Source: Prinia subflava
Taxonomy: Eukaryota > Chordata > Aves > Passeriformes > Cisticolidae
Reading direction: 5' to 3'
Assembly (NCBI RefSeq): GCF_021018805.1
Contig: NC_086247.1
Location: forward strand, 144,824,378-144,888,377
Length of the DNA stretch: 64,000 bases
Below the pieces are notes generated by a model, which was not told where the DNA came from, searched no databases, and saw nothing but the letters and a program-made list of their open reading frames with translations. This document shows positions 1-12,080 of this stretch, one piece after another; position 1 is the first letter of the stretch, and the number at the start of each line of letters is the position of its first letter. Position numbers and translations under genes: made by a program.

Positions 1-2669
1 AGCCACTTTATTTTCTGTATTCTGTAAATATTCCTAGTGAAGCCATGCCAATGTGGTGCTCAGGTGATTTCTTACATACACAAATTCAATTGCTACAGCA
101 GAGGAAAACAATGTCCCACAGAGCAACATATGAGTGGGTGTTTGAAATGATTCTGAGCTTTATTCTTTCCTGCCAGAAGATGGTCTCAACTCAGCGTCAC
201 CTCACTTGCATAGGGGATTGTTTTCCTCGCCCTGTTTTTTGTTCCTGTTTTCCCTGAGCAGTGAGGAGAAATGACAGCACCTGTGGCAACAGTGAAGTGG
301 GCATGACTCAGATCTTCCCTCGTTCCTGGATTATCCAGGTGGAGCCAGTAGAGAATAGTGGGATGGAATAGTTGCTGACAGGCTGCACTCCTTGGAAATC
401 CCTGTCTCCCACTGCCTGGGCTGGGCATCCCTGCCATCACTGAAATGATCCATATCAGTTCTTATCTGTGTGATTTCACTGATGCCAGGAGGTGCTGAGG
501 CTGCAGGGAGTGGGGCAGGGCAGGACAACTGGGAGGGAGTGGGGAGTGACTGAGAGATAAAAGTGAAATATTTGGGAGAGGGAAGGAGGGCAGGACACTT
601 TTTGTCTTTGCTGATAGAGCCAAAGTATAACTAGATTGTGGTTGAATTTTGTGTTGGTTCCAGGTCATCAGCTATAATGGACTATGCAGTGAAGATTTGG
701 GGGGTATATATGAAATGGGTTTTTCTTTCCCTCCTATCTTGGTCATACAAGAGCTGCCTCTTGGGGTGATGCTGCTTTTATTTAAAGCAGACTGCTAGTG
801 GCACTGTAAATATCTGAGCAGCTGGAGAGGAATCAGCATTTGTCTTAGGCTGGCAACACATAAAGAAGGACAGTGCAAGATTAGATACAGTCAGTGTTTG
901 GTATCCTGAAAGGTGCATTTTATGGCTGATTATCTCAGAGTTAGGGACAGAATAATCTGTATTTTTGTAAAGTAGTTATCTCAAATAAAAAGTACTTTGC
1001 AATTGTTGAGTATTTTAATCTATAATATTGACATGTAATTGCCTGGCATTATTAAAAGTGTTTCTTGACCATTAGTGACCAGGTTTTTAGAGTATCCTTT
1101 AACAATTAAATCTGTTTTCTTTTTCTTCCCTCCCCCAAAGAGTACTTCGAGAAAAATGATTGATTAATGGCAGTTCCTGTTAACTCCAGAATAAAATGTG
1201 AGCAGTGCATGCTTTGCTAGTAAAAGATGAAAGGATATTTCTTATTCTTATTCTTACTCTGATTCCCTCTGTGATCTCAAAGCAAAGTCATATAGTTAAG
1301 AAAAGGTTTTTTCTGCCTGAAATGGAAAAAGTTTAAAGGTATTTCTCTCTAGGATATGTGTGATGCAATTAAGCACACTTCATTAAGTGCTCTCCACTCT
1401 ATGATTGTAAGAGATGAACATGTTACTAAAAGAATAACTTAATACTTCATTTCAAGCCCTGCAACAAAATATTTTTCAAGTTATTTCTTTTATGCAGCAG
1501 TTTTTCAGATTTCATTCTCTCCTAAGCCGTGGCTATAGGAAGTCCAAAGCTGATACATGTTCAGTTCCAGCTCATGCACTTCACCTTTTAAGCAGGGTTG
1601 CTCCTCATAGTATAAATGTAGTTCTTGTCACTGATGAGTTAAAAAAGCCTTAGGAACTTGCATAATACATGTAACGTAAGTAAACTTTTATAAAATAATG
1701 CCATTTTTTTTCTTGAAACCCTACTGCCTTCTCCTCTGCAAATTCTTGCATTGTAATTTATATAGTCTTGTGTTCCCCAGAAATGTTTCTTCAAAAATAC
1801 ACCCACTATGTTTTTGTGTGTATTTTATTTATGTAGATAAGTATTTAAGTATAGTTTTAAGGACATCACACCTTAAATGTCTTCTCTCCTTTCATCAGAT
1901 GTGCATTTGGGATATTTATTGGGTTGGATGGAGAATGAACGCAACATTACTAATACAAATTTATTTTTCCTTAAAATTGCACACTGATGTTTTTTGGTGA
2001 AACCCTGAGTACATTGCCACTCTACATCTGGCTAATCAGTACCTCCCTCTGTAAATGCCTTATAGATGTTAGTGCCATAAATGACCATCAGCTACATGCA
2101 GAAAGGTCTCCACAGAGTCAAATCATTTCCTCTCAAAAATTCTTCCAAGAGGTGATCACCTCTGCTGTTAAATGATAAATTCTTTGTGGTATTTTTCTGG
2201 TCAAAACCAGCTATTGTTTCAGATAGGCCCAGAATCTCTTCTCCACACATATTCTTGCAGAATATGATTAACATAAATAATTTGAGTTTCTATATTGTCC
2301 CTCTGACTTGCAGTTGTTACAACAGGAACTGAAGATGTGTTGATTAGGAATAGAAAATGTGAAAATACATGTAATCTTCTTTGGATGCTGAAGTCCAGCG
2401 ATGATCTATGCTGTACTTGAGTGAATTGCAATTTCAGTGCCTCCATTTTGCCATAGCCATAATAAGAACAGTATTTACAGGAGTGTTCTGAAGTTTAGTT
2501 AATGTCATTGAAATTCTTTCAGACGGGCACAAAATACACAGGAAACCACAAGAGGTATAAAAATGTATGCAAATGTAGCTAATGAAGCAAAAGGAAGAGG
2601 GCTAAATGGTGTCTTAATAGGTTCTCTTTAAAAACCTATTTTGATAAGGAATATTATGCCATGTCTCTT
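1..2669 (+). other. PTPRN2: Intron of PTPRN2 upstream of the exon (3' part)
   Basis: No exon, RNA gene or recognisable transposon seen. The preceding exon should end in two bases of a Ser codon after a V-N-I-like stretch, and no such sequence next to a GT donor was found, so it lies outside the window. There is a purine-rich patch at about 480-600 and ordinary AT-rich intron elsewhere. Small open frames on both strands here show no family resemblance. Confidence 0.6.
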
Positions 2670-2707
2670 GATTATGAATCTTACATTTTTTTAATAATCT
2701 CTTCCAG
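2670..2707 (+). other. PTPRN2: 3' splice site of the PTPRN2 exon
   Basis: A T-rich stretch (ATTTTTTTAATAATCTCTTC) leads into CAG at 2705-2707. Upstream ATTATGAATCTTACA offers plausible branch adenines at about 2667-2683. The exon starts on the next base, and this start is what brings VLGPAVTF into frame. Confidence 0.8.
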
Positions 2708-2787
2708 CGTGCTGGGACCAGCTGTGACCTTCCGAGTGCACTCAAACCTCCAAAACATTTCAACTGCAGATGTTGCCAAAGAAGCAG
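2708..2787 (+). CDS. PTPRN2: Internal coding exon of PTPRN2 (phogrin / IA-2beta), juxtamembrane ectodomain
   Basis: The 80-bp segment sits between CTCTTCCAG and GTAAGT. Its first base completes a codon begun in the previous exon, then come 26 codons and one base of the next codon, so it enters with two codon bases already used and leaves in phase 1. It translates as VLGPAVTFRVHS, then NLQNIST, then ADVAKEA, with no stop. Known family: IA-2 and IA-2beta are catalytically inactive receptor tyrosine phosphatase-like proteins of neuroendocrine dense-core vesicles, important in insulin granule biology. Their luminal membrane-proximal domain carries a V-x-GPA-x-TF strand followed by a Q-N-x-S/T sequon. 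VLGPAVTF and DVxKxA match PTPRN2 as I recall it; the Arg after TF and the AD pair are also found in PTPRN. The N-I-S sequon falls where both paralogues carry one. The following intron exceeds 61 kb, which favours PTPRN2 over compact PTPRN. Skipping the exon would shift the frame. I am confident of the family, fairly confident of the paralogue. This is a partial gene. Confidence 0.85.
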
Positions 2788-2793
2788 GTAAGT
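2788..2793 (+). other. PTPRN2: 5' splice site of the PTPRN2 exon
   Basis: GTAAGT directly follows exonic CAG, giving the full consensus CAG|GTAAGT. It ends the exon after the first base of a codon. This agrees with the known protein, where an acidic DN-type segment should follow from the next exon. Confidence 0.85.
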
Positions 2794-3769
2794 TCTCATC
2801 CTCCCTGTCCAAACTGTGACCACCCACATCTGTCTGGCAGTCAGTGCCACTGCAGGCACCACAGACACATCCTGTTCTCCCAGAGACTGACATCTAAAGG
2901 GAGAGACAGCTGAGAGGTGAGTGACACGTGAAAAATTGAAGTTTAACATCTCTGAGTTCATTAAAAGTGTTCGAGACTTCCTTGTTTGTCAAGAAAATTA
3001 AATAGATGCTCGTAGTCAAGTTCTAGCATGGTGAAAAACTCTCCAGTGTTGTCAAAAACTCATAAAAACACATTAGTCCTTTGTAAAAGAGGGTGTAATA
3101 TTTCACTTTTCTGATAGTTTTTTCCTGGGAAAAAATGTTATTACACCTTAGGCTTAATTTCTGGAACAAAAAATGGTAGAAATATGCCTTTGTTGGTGTG
3201 CTGTTTAAACCATTTCAATGACAAACTAATCTTGGAAGTAAAGATTGTATTTCTAGAATTAAGCTGCTACTGAATAAGTACCACTGTTCTAAGGGCTCCT
3301 ATTGGCTCCTTTTCAGCTTGGCTATTAATTGTGTTAGGGAGTTCTTGACTGCAAGAAATAATTTCTGCAAGGTATCTGAATTGATAACTGATTTGCTTCC
3401 AAATTACTCAATTGATAGGCTTTAAAAATCAGAAGTAAACAAATTGCAATATTGCTTGAAAACAGAAACAAGAAATGTTCATGTAAATAAGCACTGGGAG
3501 CCCCAAACTGTTCATTAACTTCTCCTTTTGCTTCACCTTGGATGAATTTAGTTACAGAAATAACTGGGGTAGTTCCTGCAGCAGAACTTTCCTTTGCAGA
3601 ACCCTTTGCATTGGGGAAGGGTCTTGTTAACTGGTGATTAAAGAGCAGCAAGTGTTTATCATGTCAAAAAGCTGTAGATGTGTTCTGCCAGAACTCAGAA
3701 TTTAAAATAAGCACTGAATTATGTGGCTCATGAATGGGTATGATTTTCTTCCTGGGAAAAGTTAATATG

Positions 3770-4630
3770 GCTTTTTTATATCAATGACCTCCTGTCTTGT
3801 AAACTTGTTGAATCTCTCTGAAAGGATCAACAGATGTGATGCTGTTGGTAGAGCCTGTCTGGATTGCCAAAGACTTTTGACAAAGTCTTCCCAGAAGCTT
3901 CTAAGGAAACTAATAATTTCTTGGAATGTGGGATATGCAACAGAAAAATGGTGAATCACTACTAGGTTAGGAGGCAAGAAACAGAGATTAGGAATAAAGT
4001 TTCTAAAAGGCTATGACAGCAAAAAAGGTGGAATGATCTCTGCTGGGGCTGTAATATTCAATAGTTACAAGTGAATTAGAAAAGAGAGTGAGCAGGGTGG
4101 TGAGAAATCCTGCTAATGCTGAATTATTCACAGTATTGAAGGTGAAAGTTGATCTTAGAAATGTATAAAGCTGAGTGATTGGACTCAAAATGGCAGATGA
4201 ATTCCATTGTAAATTACTGTAAAAATTTCATATGGAGAAGAAATAGCTTTGCATACAAGGTTTACGTGGTAATGTAGTTAGTGCAGTAATAGGTAATTTG
4301 AAGAAAATGACAGTTCAGTCTCCATTATCAGTTGAACAAGGAAAGTGTTTCTAAGAATTATTTGGAAAGGAATAGAAAACAGAATAATATCATTTGTTGT
4401 TTCATAAATATGTCCTTTGCCTGTGTTTAAATACCACATATAGTACTGCCTCTCATACCTCAGAGAGATTTGAAATTCTGGTTGAAATGGAAAGATTCAG
4501 GGAAAGGCCAAAGGCATGGCTGTAAGTATGGAACATCTTTATATAACAAGTGGTGCAGTAAGAAAGAAAACTATTTTGGAAAAAAAATTAGAAAATATGA
4601 GTATATAATGAGAAAGGTCTGTCAGCTCTT
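3770..4630 (+). mobile_element. Decayed old CR1-type LINE fragment (reverse transcriptase C-terminal part)
   Basis: At about 3870-3925 the strand reads close to the CR1 RT segment LDFQKAFDKVPHQKLLRKL; the surviving letters include L-D-x-Q, then QKLLRKL. Further on come GGAATAAA after a GAAACAGAGATTA stretch (about 3980-4000), ATGGCAGATGAATTCCATTG (about 4190, equivalent to W-Q-M-K-F-N), GGAAAGGAATAGAAAACAGA (4364-4383) and GGTCTGGAAC-like GTATGGAACATCT (about 4525). Their order and spacing follow amniote (turtle/crocodile-like) CR1 elements. Frames are broken by many indels and stops. It is in sense orientation to the host gene and inactive. The subfamily is not resolved; boundaries are good to about 50 bp. 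Confidence 0.7.
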
Positions 4631-5039
4631 GAGTTGTAAATATGGACAGGACTGTATAATTGCTTTTGCAACGCAAGAACAGATGAAACTGGCAGAAGGC
4701 AGGTTTAAAATAAATCTGAATGCAGTTTGTAGTTTTTCCAGTTGTGGATAATGAGGATTACATGTGTACAGAAATTTACACATAGGGAAATTAATGGAAT
4801 TGACATCCACTGAAATTTAGCAAGACTGTGGAAACAAGTCCAGGAGGTTCCTGAGGTGCCTTGGCCTGTTCCTAACAAGCTACTCTGAAAAGCAAAAATG
4901 CTGTGCCTCATTTATTTCAGCAAAACTGGAGATATAACATTCTGATTTTTCTTACCACTGGAATCAAAGCAGTTGATTTCAACTTCCTTAATTTAAATTC
5001 TACTGACAAAGTAGGCAGATTCTGGGGATAAAATAATGC
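4631..5039. other. Unassigned intron between two LINE fragments
   Basis: This 400-bp gap may hold more of the old CR1 3' region, but similarity fades after about 4630. The short frame starting V-V-D-N after TTTTTCCAG at about 4740 was tested as a possible next PTPRN2 exon and rejected: it hits a stop after about 14 codons and has no donor. Confidence 0.4.
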
Positions 5040-5497
5040 CACCCCAGAGAAAGGGCAACAAAGTGGTGAAGGATCTGGAACACAAACCCTGTGAGGAGTA
5101 GTTGAGGGGGCTGGGGTTGTTTAGCCTGGAGAAAAGGAGGCTCAGGAGGGACCTTAACACTCTCTGCAAGCACCTGGAAGGAAGGTGCAGCCAGGTGAGG
5201 GTCAGCCTCCTCTCCAAGAGAAATGACAGAACGAGGGAAATGGCATCAAGCTGTGCCAAAGGAGGTTCAGGTTGGACAATAGGAAAAATGTCAGAAATGT
5301 CACTGAAAGGGTGGCTAAAGCACTGGAACAGGCTGTCCAGGGAAGTGATGGAGTCACCATCCCTGGAAGTGCTCAAAACCAGGCAGATGTGGCAGTTTGG
5401 GTATGGTTCAGTGGGCAAGGTTGTATTTGGTTCAGGTTGGACTTGAATATCTTGGAGGTCTTCTCCAAAACTAACGTTCTATGGTTCTGTGAATCAT
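5040..5497 (+). mobile_element. CR1 LINE 3' end (avian CR1, 5'-truncated)
   Basis: The string GGGGCTGGGGTTGTTTAGCC (5108-5127) followed by TGGAGAAAAGGAGGCTCAGG is the typical end of CR1 ORF2. It is followed by ...CACTGGAACAGGCTGTCCAG (about 5320-5340), CCATCCCTGGAAGTGCTCAA, and the 3' tail GGTTGGACTTGAATATCTTG (5433 onward), ending in a degenerate TTCTATGGTTCTGTGA motif. The overlapping + open frames in this interval are decayed LINE ORF2 or untranslated region, not host genes. The tail type (pairing 'GGTTCAGTGGGCAAGG' with 'GACTTGA') resembles CR1-E/J-like subfamilies. 5' truncation is normal for CR1. Confidence 0.9.
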
Positions 5498-5706
5498 AAG
5501 TTCACCATTTTAAATTCATATTTTATACAGTAATTTTATCTATTCTTTATTACATTAATATCCCAGTCGTTTTCTAACTTCTTAGTGCTTAGTTTCAGGT
5601 TTTGATGGCTGCAGAAAGAGGTTTGTAGGAGTTTGACACAAGCTCCTCTTGGTATTTCAGTGTGGTCATAGCACTGCTGTAACTAATCCTTGTGTTTGCC
5701 CTTTAC

Positions 5707-5780
5707 AATAAAACAAACCCAAAAACCCCAAACAAACAAAAAAAACCCAAACCAAAACCAAACAAAACCAAAAAACAACC
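5707..5780 (+). repeat. A/C-rich low-complexity (CAAAC/CAAAA-like)
   Basis: About 70 bases made only of A and C apart from one early T, with repeated ACAAAC and CCAAAAC units. Degenerate simple sequence; no gene. Confidence 0.85.
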
Positions 5781-8700
5781 TCATAATTCTATCCACCCAT
5801 CAAATATTTTAAATTTTAAAAGTATCTTATTTTTCCTTTCTGACTCATGAAGTTGCTGTGCTTGTCAATGCACTCACTAATCAGTTCATTTATTTTAAGC
5901 AAACTTCTTACTTCCAGATCTGTAAGCCAAAATAAATTCTCTTAAAAAAAATCAACAGCAATATATACTTACATAAGAAGTTTTTTCAGGCTCTAGTAGT
6001 AATTACAAATTCTTAAAGTCAATGGTGTCTTGAAGAAAAGTATTCCAAGTACTTAATTTACCAAGGGAAGCCAAAGGAGAATAAATCAATGCATACTTCC
6101 ACGGCAGGCACAGGTAAATGCATAATTCCATGCTGTACTGCCATTAGGTAACTTGACATCCCTCCAGGAGCTCAGAAAACAGATCTTGTTTACAGAAAAT
6201 GAATAGACCAAATGGACAGAAGAATTTCACAGTCTGTCACATCCTTAGAAATGAAAATAATTTGGAAATTGAGGTAATCAGATACCATAATAATTATAGG
6301 AATGTAAATTATTCAGATTTGCGAAAAGGAATCTATTTGTGCAGATGTTATGTACGTGCAATTCTCTCTGATAGCCACAGGAACAGTTTCTGTGCAGCAG
6401 TTTGGTCTTATTATTCATGTTGCATATATTTTTGTAATCAAAATGGATACACTTCATATTTTCCTTGCATTATTTAAAGTTTAAATATAGGGAACTCTAT
6501 TTAAAGTTTTCCATCCTCCTCTGTGGAATTTGAAAAATGTTCAGGTTAGAGAAGTCATGGGACTATTTAGCATCTATGCAAAGAGGTGAATGATGTAAAA
6601 AATCCACTAAAAAGCAGAGATAATGGTAGGATTATAATAAAAATGGTTTCTTCTGTTTTGGAGTTTGAGGTTCATTCTTCTTGATGCACACATGACCTGT
6701 CCAGAGGCAAAAGAAACTCTCTAAAGTCCTTTAGAGACATTCTTGCTGATAAAACTTTTTTTCCACCAGTAATTCACAGTTCCAAGTCTGTGTAAATGCT
6801 TTGATTACTTTCGGTTGGGTTTTTTTTTTTCAGTTTCTAGGGCTACATAATTATATGGGGAAGCTGACAACAGAGTAATTTAAAATTGTGAATAGCTTGC
6901 TTTCTCACATTAACAATACCTTTATTTGTTCTAGAGCAGGACACTCAACACTTTGCCAGCTTCACACACTTTGACATTCAAATGATAGAAAACATCTTTT
7001 ATCAAGTAGCTCTCCTCTGGCCTATTTCTGTTTAATGAGTCAGGTTCGGTGGGGCAGTGTAATTTCATCTCAATGTTTTGAAGAAATAAACTTTCTCAAG
7101 ACATAGGTGACCTGCTGTAGGAGTAATTACAGTTGGCATGACATAATTTAGACAAATAAAATGTGTATTTCTTTTCAGTTTAAAGGTCAGGAGAAACCTA
7201 GCAGAGAACAATTATCAGTGAGATAACTCTATGTAAAATTGTAATATATTTGATATAGAAAGGAGGAAAGAAATTGCTTTATATGTAATCCAGAATCCTA
7301 CCATTTAGGCAAGGAGAGTGATAATTAGAAAAGTGGAAATGTCTGAAGTTTCCAAGTAAAGATTTTGGTATCAGGTGCCTGTAATGGTCATATATGTGCT
7401 GAACACATGAAAAAGAGATGTAGGAGACAAGTTCTGGGCACAGATGCTCAGCACTGCTGAAATGCCTTTTAGAGTCCTGCTCACATTGTTTTTTGCATTG
7501 TATTTAAGGGTAACATTTTAGGTGTTTAGGTGAAGACTGAAAAGCAAAGGGCTGTGTGCACAGTGTAGGCATGGTAGGGATGGGGACAGACAGCACAATG
7601 AAAGGCAGTGCATAACCAGATGTTACAGAATTAACAGGTCTTGTGTGCAAGTTCTTGTGCCTAAGAAACCTTGTGATACACACCAGTATGGAAAGTCAGA
7701 AATTTTGATTTATTTAATGTATATAGAGGAATATAAAGAAAAGTTTTCAACTCTTTTTAAATCTCTGTGACTCGTAACCAAACCATTGGTATGGATGGTT
7801 TTGGGGTTAGCTTTTTTTTGGTGGGGGGGCTTTTTTTAACTTTTTTGTTGCACTCTTGGTAAAATTCACATTTTCACACTGCTTATGGTCTGAAAGGGAC
7901 TACTGTTCTGACTTAGAGAGTAGGTTGTCAGATCATACAAACTTCTTGTCTAAAAAATCATTTCTCTGTGAGGCATTTAATTCTGAAAATAAAACATTGC
8001 AAAATTAATTCTGCTGAAACACAAAAATACAAAAAAAATATTGTTGTTCAAATTTTACTGTATTATGCAAGCTAATTTGAATAAAGACACTGCCTCAAAG
8101 TTATTGGAATTGATTAGAAAACATATAGAATTTCTCAGCAGTTTTAGACTACTGCAAATGATTAAATCTGTGATCTTACAGATTTTAACATCTAGAAATT
8201 TTGGTCATGTCCCAGCTGAGCTGAAATACCCATGACAAAAAATATACAAAGAAACTTTTTGACATTGAGCGTGAATATTTTTATTGGAGTTGGCATCTCT
8301 AAACAGACAAAACCCCATCCTTAGCTTTTGGCATTAAACAGTCCTTCTGAATGAAGTGAATACTTGAAACCCCTTACAGTCAGCTTACCCTGGGTAGTGT
8401 TTTCAGCTGCTGGTGTCCAACTGGTTTGGAGTGGTCCAAGATGTCGTGGTTCTGCTCTTAATTAGGATGACTTAATGGCCAAGCTCTTCCTGAGCCCTGA
8501 TCCAGCTGGTGAGGAAAGCATTTATGCCTTGTTCTACCTCCCATGTGCTGCTTCTCTTGCTGACATCAAGAAATTAGACAATATCTTTTTTGTGCTGCTT
8601 TGCTAATAACACCCACCTTGTTTTTCATGGTGCCTGTCAGTGCAGGAGATATGAATTCTGTGTCTTCAAAAGGACGAAACTTCAGTTTCAAAAAGCAAAA

Positions 8701-9200
8701 TCATTATAGCCAGCCTTGGTTTTCTTGTTGACTTTTGGCGTGAGCTTTGCAAGTCTTGTGAGAAGTCTCAGCCAGATGAACTCTGTTGCTTCAGGCACCA
8801 AGATATCCACACTGGCAGTGTCTTGGTTCCTTTTCTACCCCACAACTGTGAGCAATGCTGTTTGTTTTGAAAGTATTCATTGGTCAGTCACTGTCAGATC
8901 ATAATTCAGCTGCGATAAGGTAAACAGAACAAGTTTGAAGTCTTCAGGTGAATTCCTTCCCTCTATCTAGATTTTTGTAGACTGTGCAATTAGATGTCTT
9001 GCTCTCTTAGATGGTAACAAAGAATGTGTCTGTGAATAATTTGAAGTTCATCTTTGAAGAGAATGACAGCTTCTGTGTCAGAAACTTTGAAGAACATAGC
9101 CAGGAGGCTATGAGGTTCATCTTCTTTCACTTGCCATGTCCCTGGTTTAAGAAGGATTACAATTCTTCGGTCTATAATGTGAAATGTAAAGATTTGACAG
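5781..9200. other. AT-rich intron, nothing recognised
   Basis: No exon or known repeat recognised. There are short homopolymers (T run at about 6820-6832; mixed T/G runs at about 7810-7850). A stretch at about 8280-9000 is somewhat richer in G+C and could be an unrecognised old transposon, but I cannot name it. The + frame at 9011-9310 has no family resemblance. Confidence 0.4.
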
Positions 9201-9202
9201 GT

Positions 9203-9290
9203 CTTTTTCTGTTCCTACCTCTCTTAAGTCTTTTAGTGCAAATCCTGATTTCTTTTACTCAAGCCTCCTTAGTTCACATTGTCCTTTTTC
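9203..9290. repeat. Unidentified dispersed repeat, copy A
   Basis: An ~87-bp stretch that aligns with copy B at 10621-10708 in the same orientation at roughly 80% identity by eye with two small gaps. It shares the exact core AAATCCTGATTTCT. I do not recognise the family. Read on the - strand, copy B gives an open segment containing NKGDLCSRNQDLYQKILRDL, so the source could have been coding; copy A has stops in that frame. Confidence 0.6.
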
Positions 9291-10620
9291 ACCTCCTCAG
9301 CCCTCTGTAGTGGATCAATTTCCTTTCACCTACTGTACCATCAAAGCTATCTGAATTATTTTCCTCAAATCCTTCCTTTACTGAATAAAGGATGTCATTA
9401 TGGTTTTGAAAATTATTCAGAAACTGAACCTGCAGTACCAAATGTCTGATACAAAGATTAATGAGTTCAGGATGGCATTTCTTTCCCACCTTGCTCTTCT
9501 GTTGAAAAACAGAACAAGTGAGAAGTACTACCATTGAGAAAATGTGTCTCAATCCTGAGGAATAACAAGTACCTTTGGTTATGACTCTTCTCCATGGACT
9601 TCCTTCTAATTATGCTATTCCTTGCTGTGATTAGTAAGGATGTGTTTTAACATACACCTCTCTCCTCTAAGAATAACTGTGAGGTGTCTAATTTTAGAGA
9701 GAAATTTTTCTTGTATTTAAAATCATTTTTTGTTTTAATAGAAAATTGCAGAACTTCCTTCTGTTCAACTGGTAAACTGATGTAATCTATTCTGGCATAA
9801 ACCCATAAATTCAGCAGCTTAACTATTGGGAATTGTAAAGCTGCTTAATAATTTTGTAGAACTGGGGAGGAAAACAAAAAGACCTAAGTAGCGTTATGTA
9901 GTTAATAGTCTTTAAGTTAAAGCAATGATAGTTTATGTCGTTTTATTCTCATGCCTCTTATTTACACCCATTCATAAAATCAGTCAATTAAACTAAAATA
10001 AGGAGAAACACACCATTGGTGTAGAATAGATATTAGAGTATTGTGGAATACAAAAATGCATACCTGAACACAGTTACACCAAATATTCAATGAAAATAGC
10101 AGAATTGAAGCTTAGATTGAAATTCATGTATTTCTGTTGGGTGTTTTTTTTCTGAAATCTACAAGTAGGCCTATGGAGACTGGTAAAAATAAGTCTTCTA
10201 TTTAAGTCATTTATGTCATGGTTTAGAGGTTAATAGAGATTTTAAAGCTGAATTTTTTAAAGAGCCCTCTGGTAATATATCTAAATTCATTTTAATAGTG
10301 AGAGTAGAATTCATTTAAATGGGTTGCAGCTGTCTAAATGCTAGGCATTTATTCAAAAATAGTTGCCTAGATTGCCTCTGTGTTCAAAGAGAAAAGATAG
10401 ATTATATGAAGTGACATTTATCATAGGTGGCTAAAATTTTGAGATAGAAATCATCACTGATATCTACAGATTCACTGGGACATTGTTGATGATAGAGCTG
10501 CCATACATAGATCCTGCATGTAAATCAGGGAAGACTGGTGGAAGTCAGGATGGGAGAATTTAGTACACTGCAAAGTTTCTTCCTGAAATTGCTGCTTGGT
10601 AACATATGCAAAAATATTTT
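9291..10620. other. AT-rich intron, nothing recognised
   Basis: No recognised element between the two copies of the unidentified repeat. If both copies belong to one tandemly duplicated segment, similarity should extend into this interval; I could not see that it does. Confidence 0.4.
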
Positions 10621-10708
10621 TTTTTCCTGTTGCTAGATCTCTTAAAATCTTCTGGTACAAATCCTGATTTCTGCTACATAAGTCTCCTTTATTCAGATTG
10701 TCCTTTGC
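10621..10708. repeat. Unidentified dispersed repeat, copy B
   Basis: Partner of copy A at 9203-9290, same orientation. On the - strand it lies inside an 80-codon open frame (10472-10714). The frame has no recognised domain, and copy A does not preserve it, so I treat it as repeat-derived rather than a gene. Confidence 0.6.
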
Positions 10709-12080
10709 TAACATATTTCAAGCTCTTTAAGAATTCAAAATTAATTTAATATCAAGCAAAAATACAAAAAAATCAAATTTTGATAAATATTACCATGTGT
10801 GATACTATTAAATAACCAAGTTCCTGCAATTGGCTTCCTCACACCTACAGAGCTGATAATCCAGGATGAAACTGCCCTGTATTTGGAGTGCAAAGTGGTT
10901 TTCTTTCAAGCCAAATAATCTCTCAATACATTTTTTACTATGGAAGTGAAAAGTCTTTTTCCATTTAAACTTGCTACAGATTTCCATGCACAGATTTTTG
11001 AAATGGACCCATATATTTTATGTGTAGGATGGTTTTCAGTTGTTGCAAATCAACAAATAGCTGCTCTGCAATCCATGGCATGAGAATGTGTGACTGAAAC
11101 AAAACACTTTTATTTTTTGTACAGCAGCAGTGCTTGGGGTCCCACTGTGGACAAGGCATCAAAAAGTCCCCACAGTAAAATATTTGAGAACTAATTTTAT
11201 TTCTGACTTAAAGCAATCAGAAATCCCCAAACCCAAGACAATTGCTTAAGGTTGTATTTCACCATATTATTTTGCCAAATTTCTTCTATTTCGCATTTTT
11301 ATGAGAAGCAGCGCGTTTTCCAGGAAAATTGAAATGCATATGCAATATGGCACATACAGCAATAATAATTACATTTCCAGACATCTCCAAGTGTAATAGT
11401 CTTTTAATAGTTTTATGCCATTTTGTGCAGTACACCTAAGATGCTGTCTCTGTTTACAGCAGATCCCAAGCATGTTAAAACAAATTATTTAGGAATGCAG
11501 CAGTTAGAAGAAATCTGGTAATGCAAATATATACCAGGCAGCTTTTATACAAAGAATAGTTTGGCTATGTGATTTTTTTTTTTATGATTATGTAACTTTC
11601 TAGATAAGCATGAGGAAGGGAATTGAAGAAACCCTGATTTAGATCAGATAGCATTGTAACCTCATCTTTACCTTGAAAAAAATAGCCAGTGCTCTTTTTT
11701 CCACCTATTAGACAGATTGATTATAACTTCTCAAAATGTGGAACAACAAGATTAACCTAACGATTTTAAACTGTGCATGCAAATAAACACTAGGCACCAT
11801 GTGGAACAGGGATAATGTGGAACAGATAGTGTTCTATTTTAGTTGGTACAAACAGGAAAATAATCTTTATCTGATGTAACTAAATATCCTATTTTTAATA
11901 TATGAAATTGGATGATGAGCAGTCTTGTGATCTTAGCTGATAGCTTTCATATCAACCAAAGAATAAAAATTGTGCGTGAGAGTGGTACTTCTTTAGGAGT
12001 CTATGAAAAATAGTTGTTATTTAAAGCACAAGAGAAAAACCAGAAAATCAATATACTCATCTTAGAATCAGTCTGTTGTC
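10709..12080. other. AT-rich intron, nothing recognised
   Basis: No exon, RNA gene or named repeat seen. A T run of about 12 bases lies near 11572-11583. The segment 11800-11830 carries a short local duplication of GTGGAACAG(G/A) separated by about 15 bases. Confidence 0.4.

Noticed and set aside
4740..4790. TTTTTCCAG followed by V-V-D-N-E-D, resembling the start of the next PTPRN2 exon
   Set aside because: A stop follows after about 14 codons, no donor is present, and the rest does not match the expected LKILQTG segment.
5102..5499. Two + frames and one - frame resembling a small gene
   Set aside because: They lie entirely in a 5'-truncated CR1 LINE 3' end.
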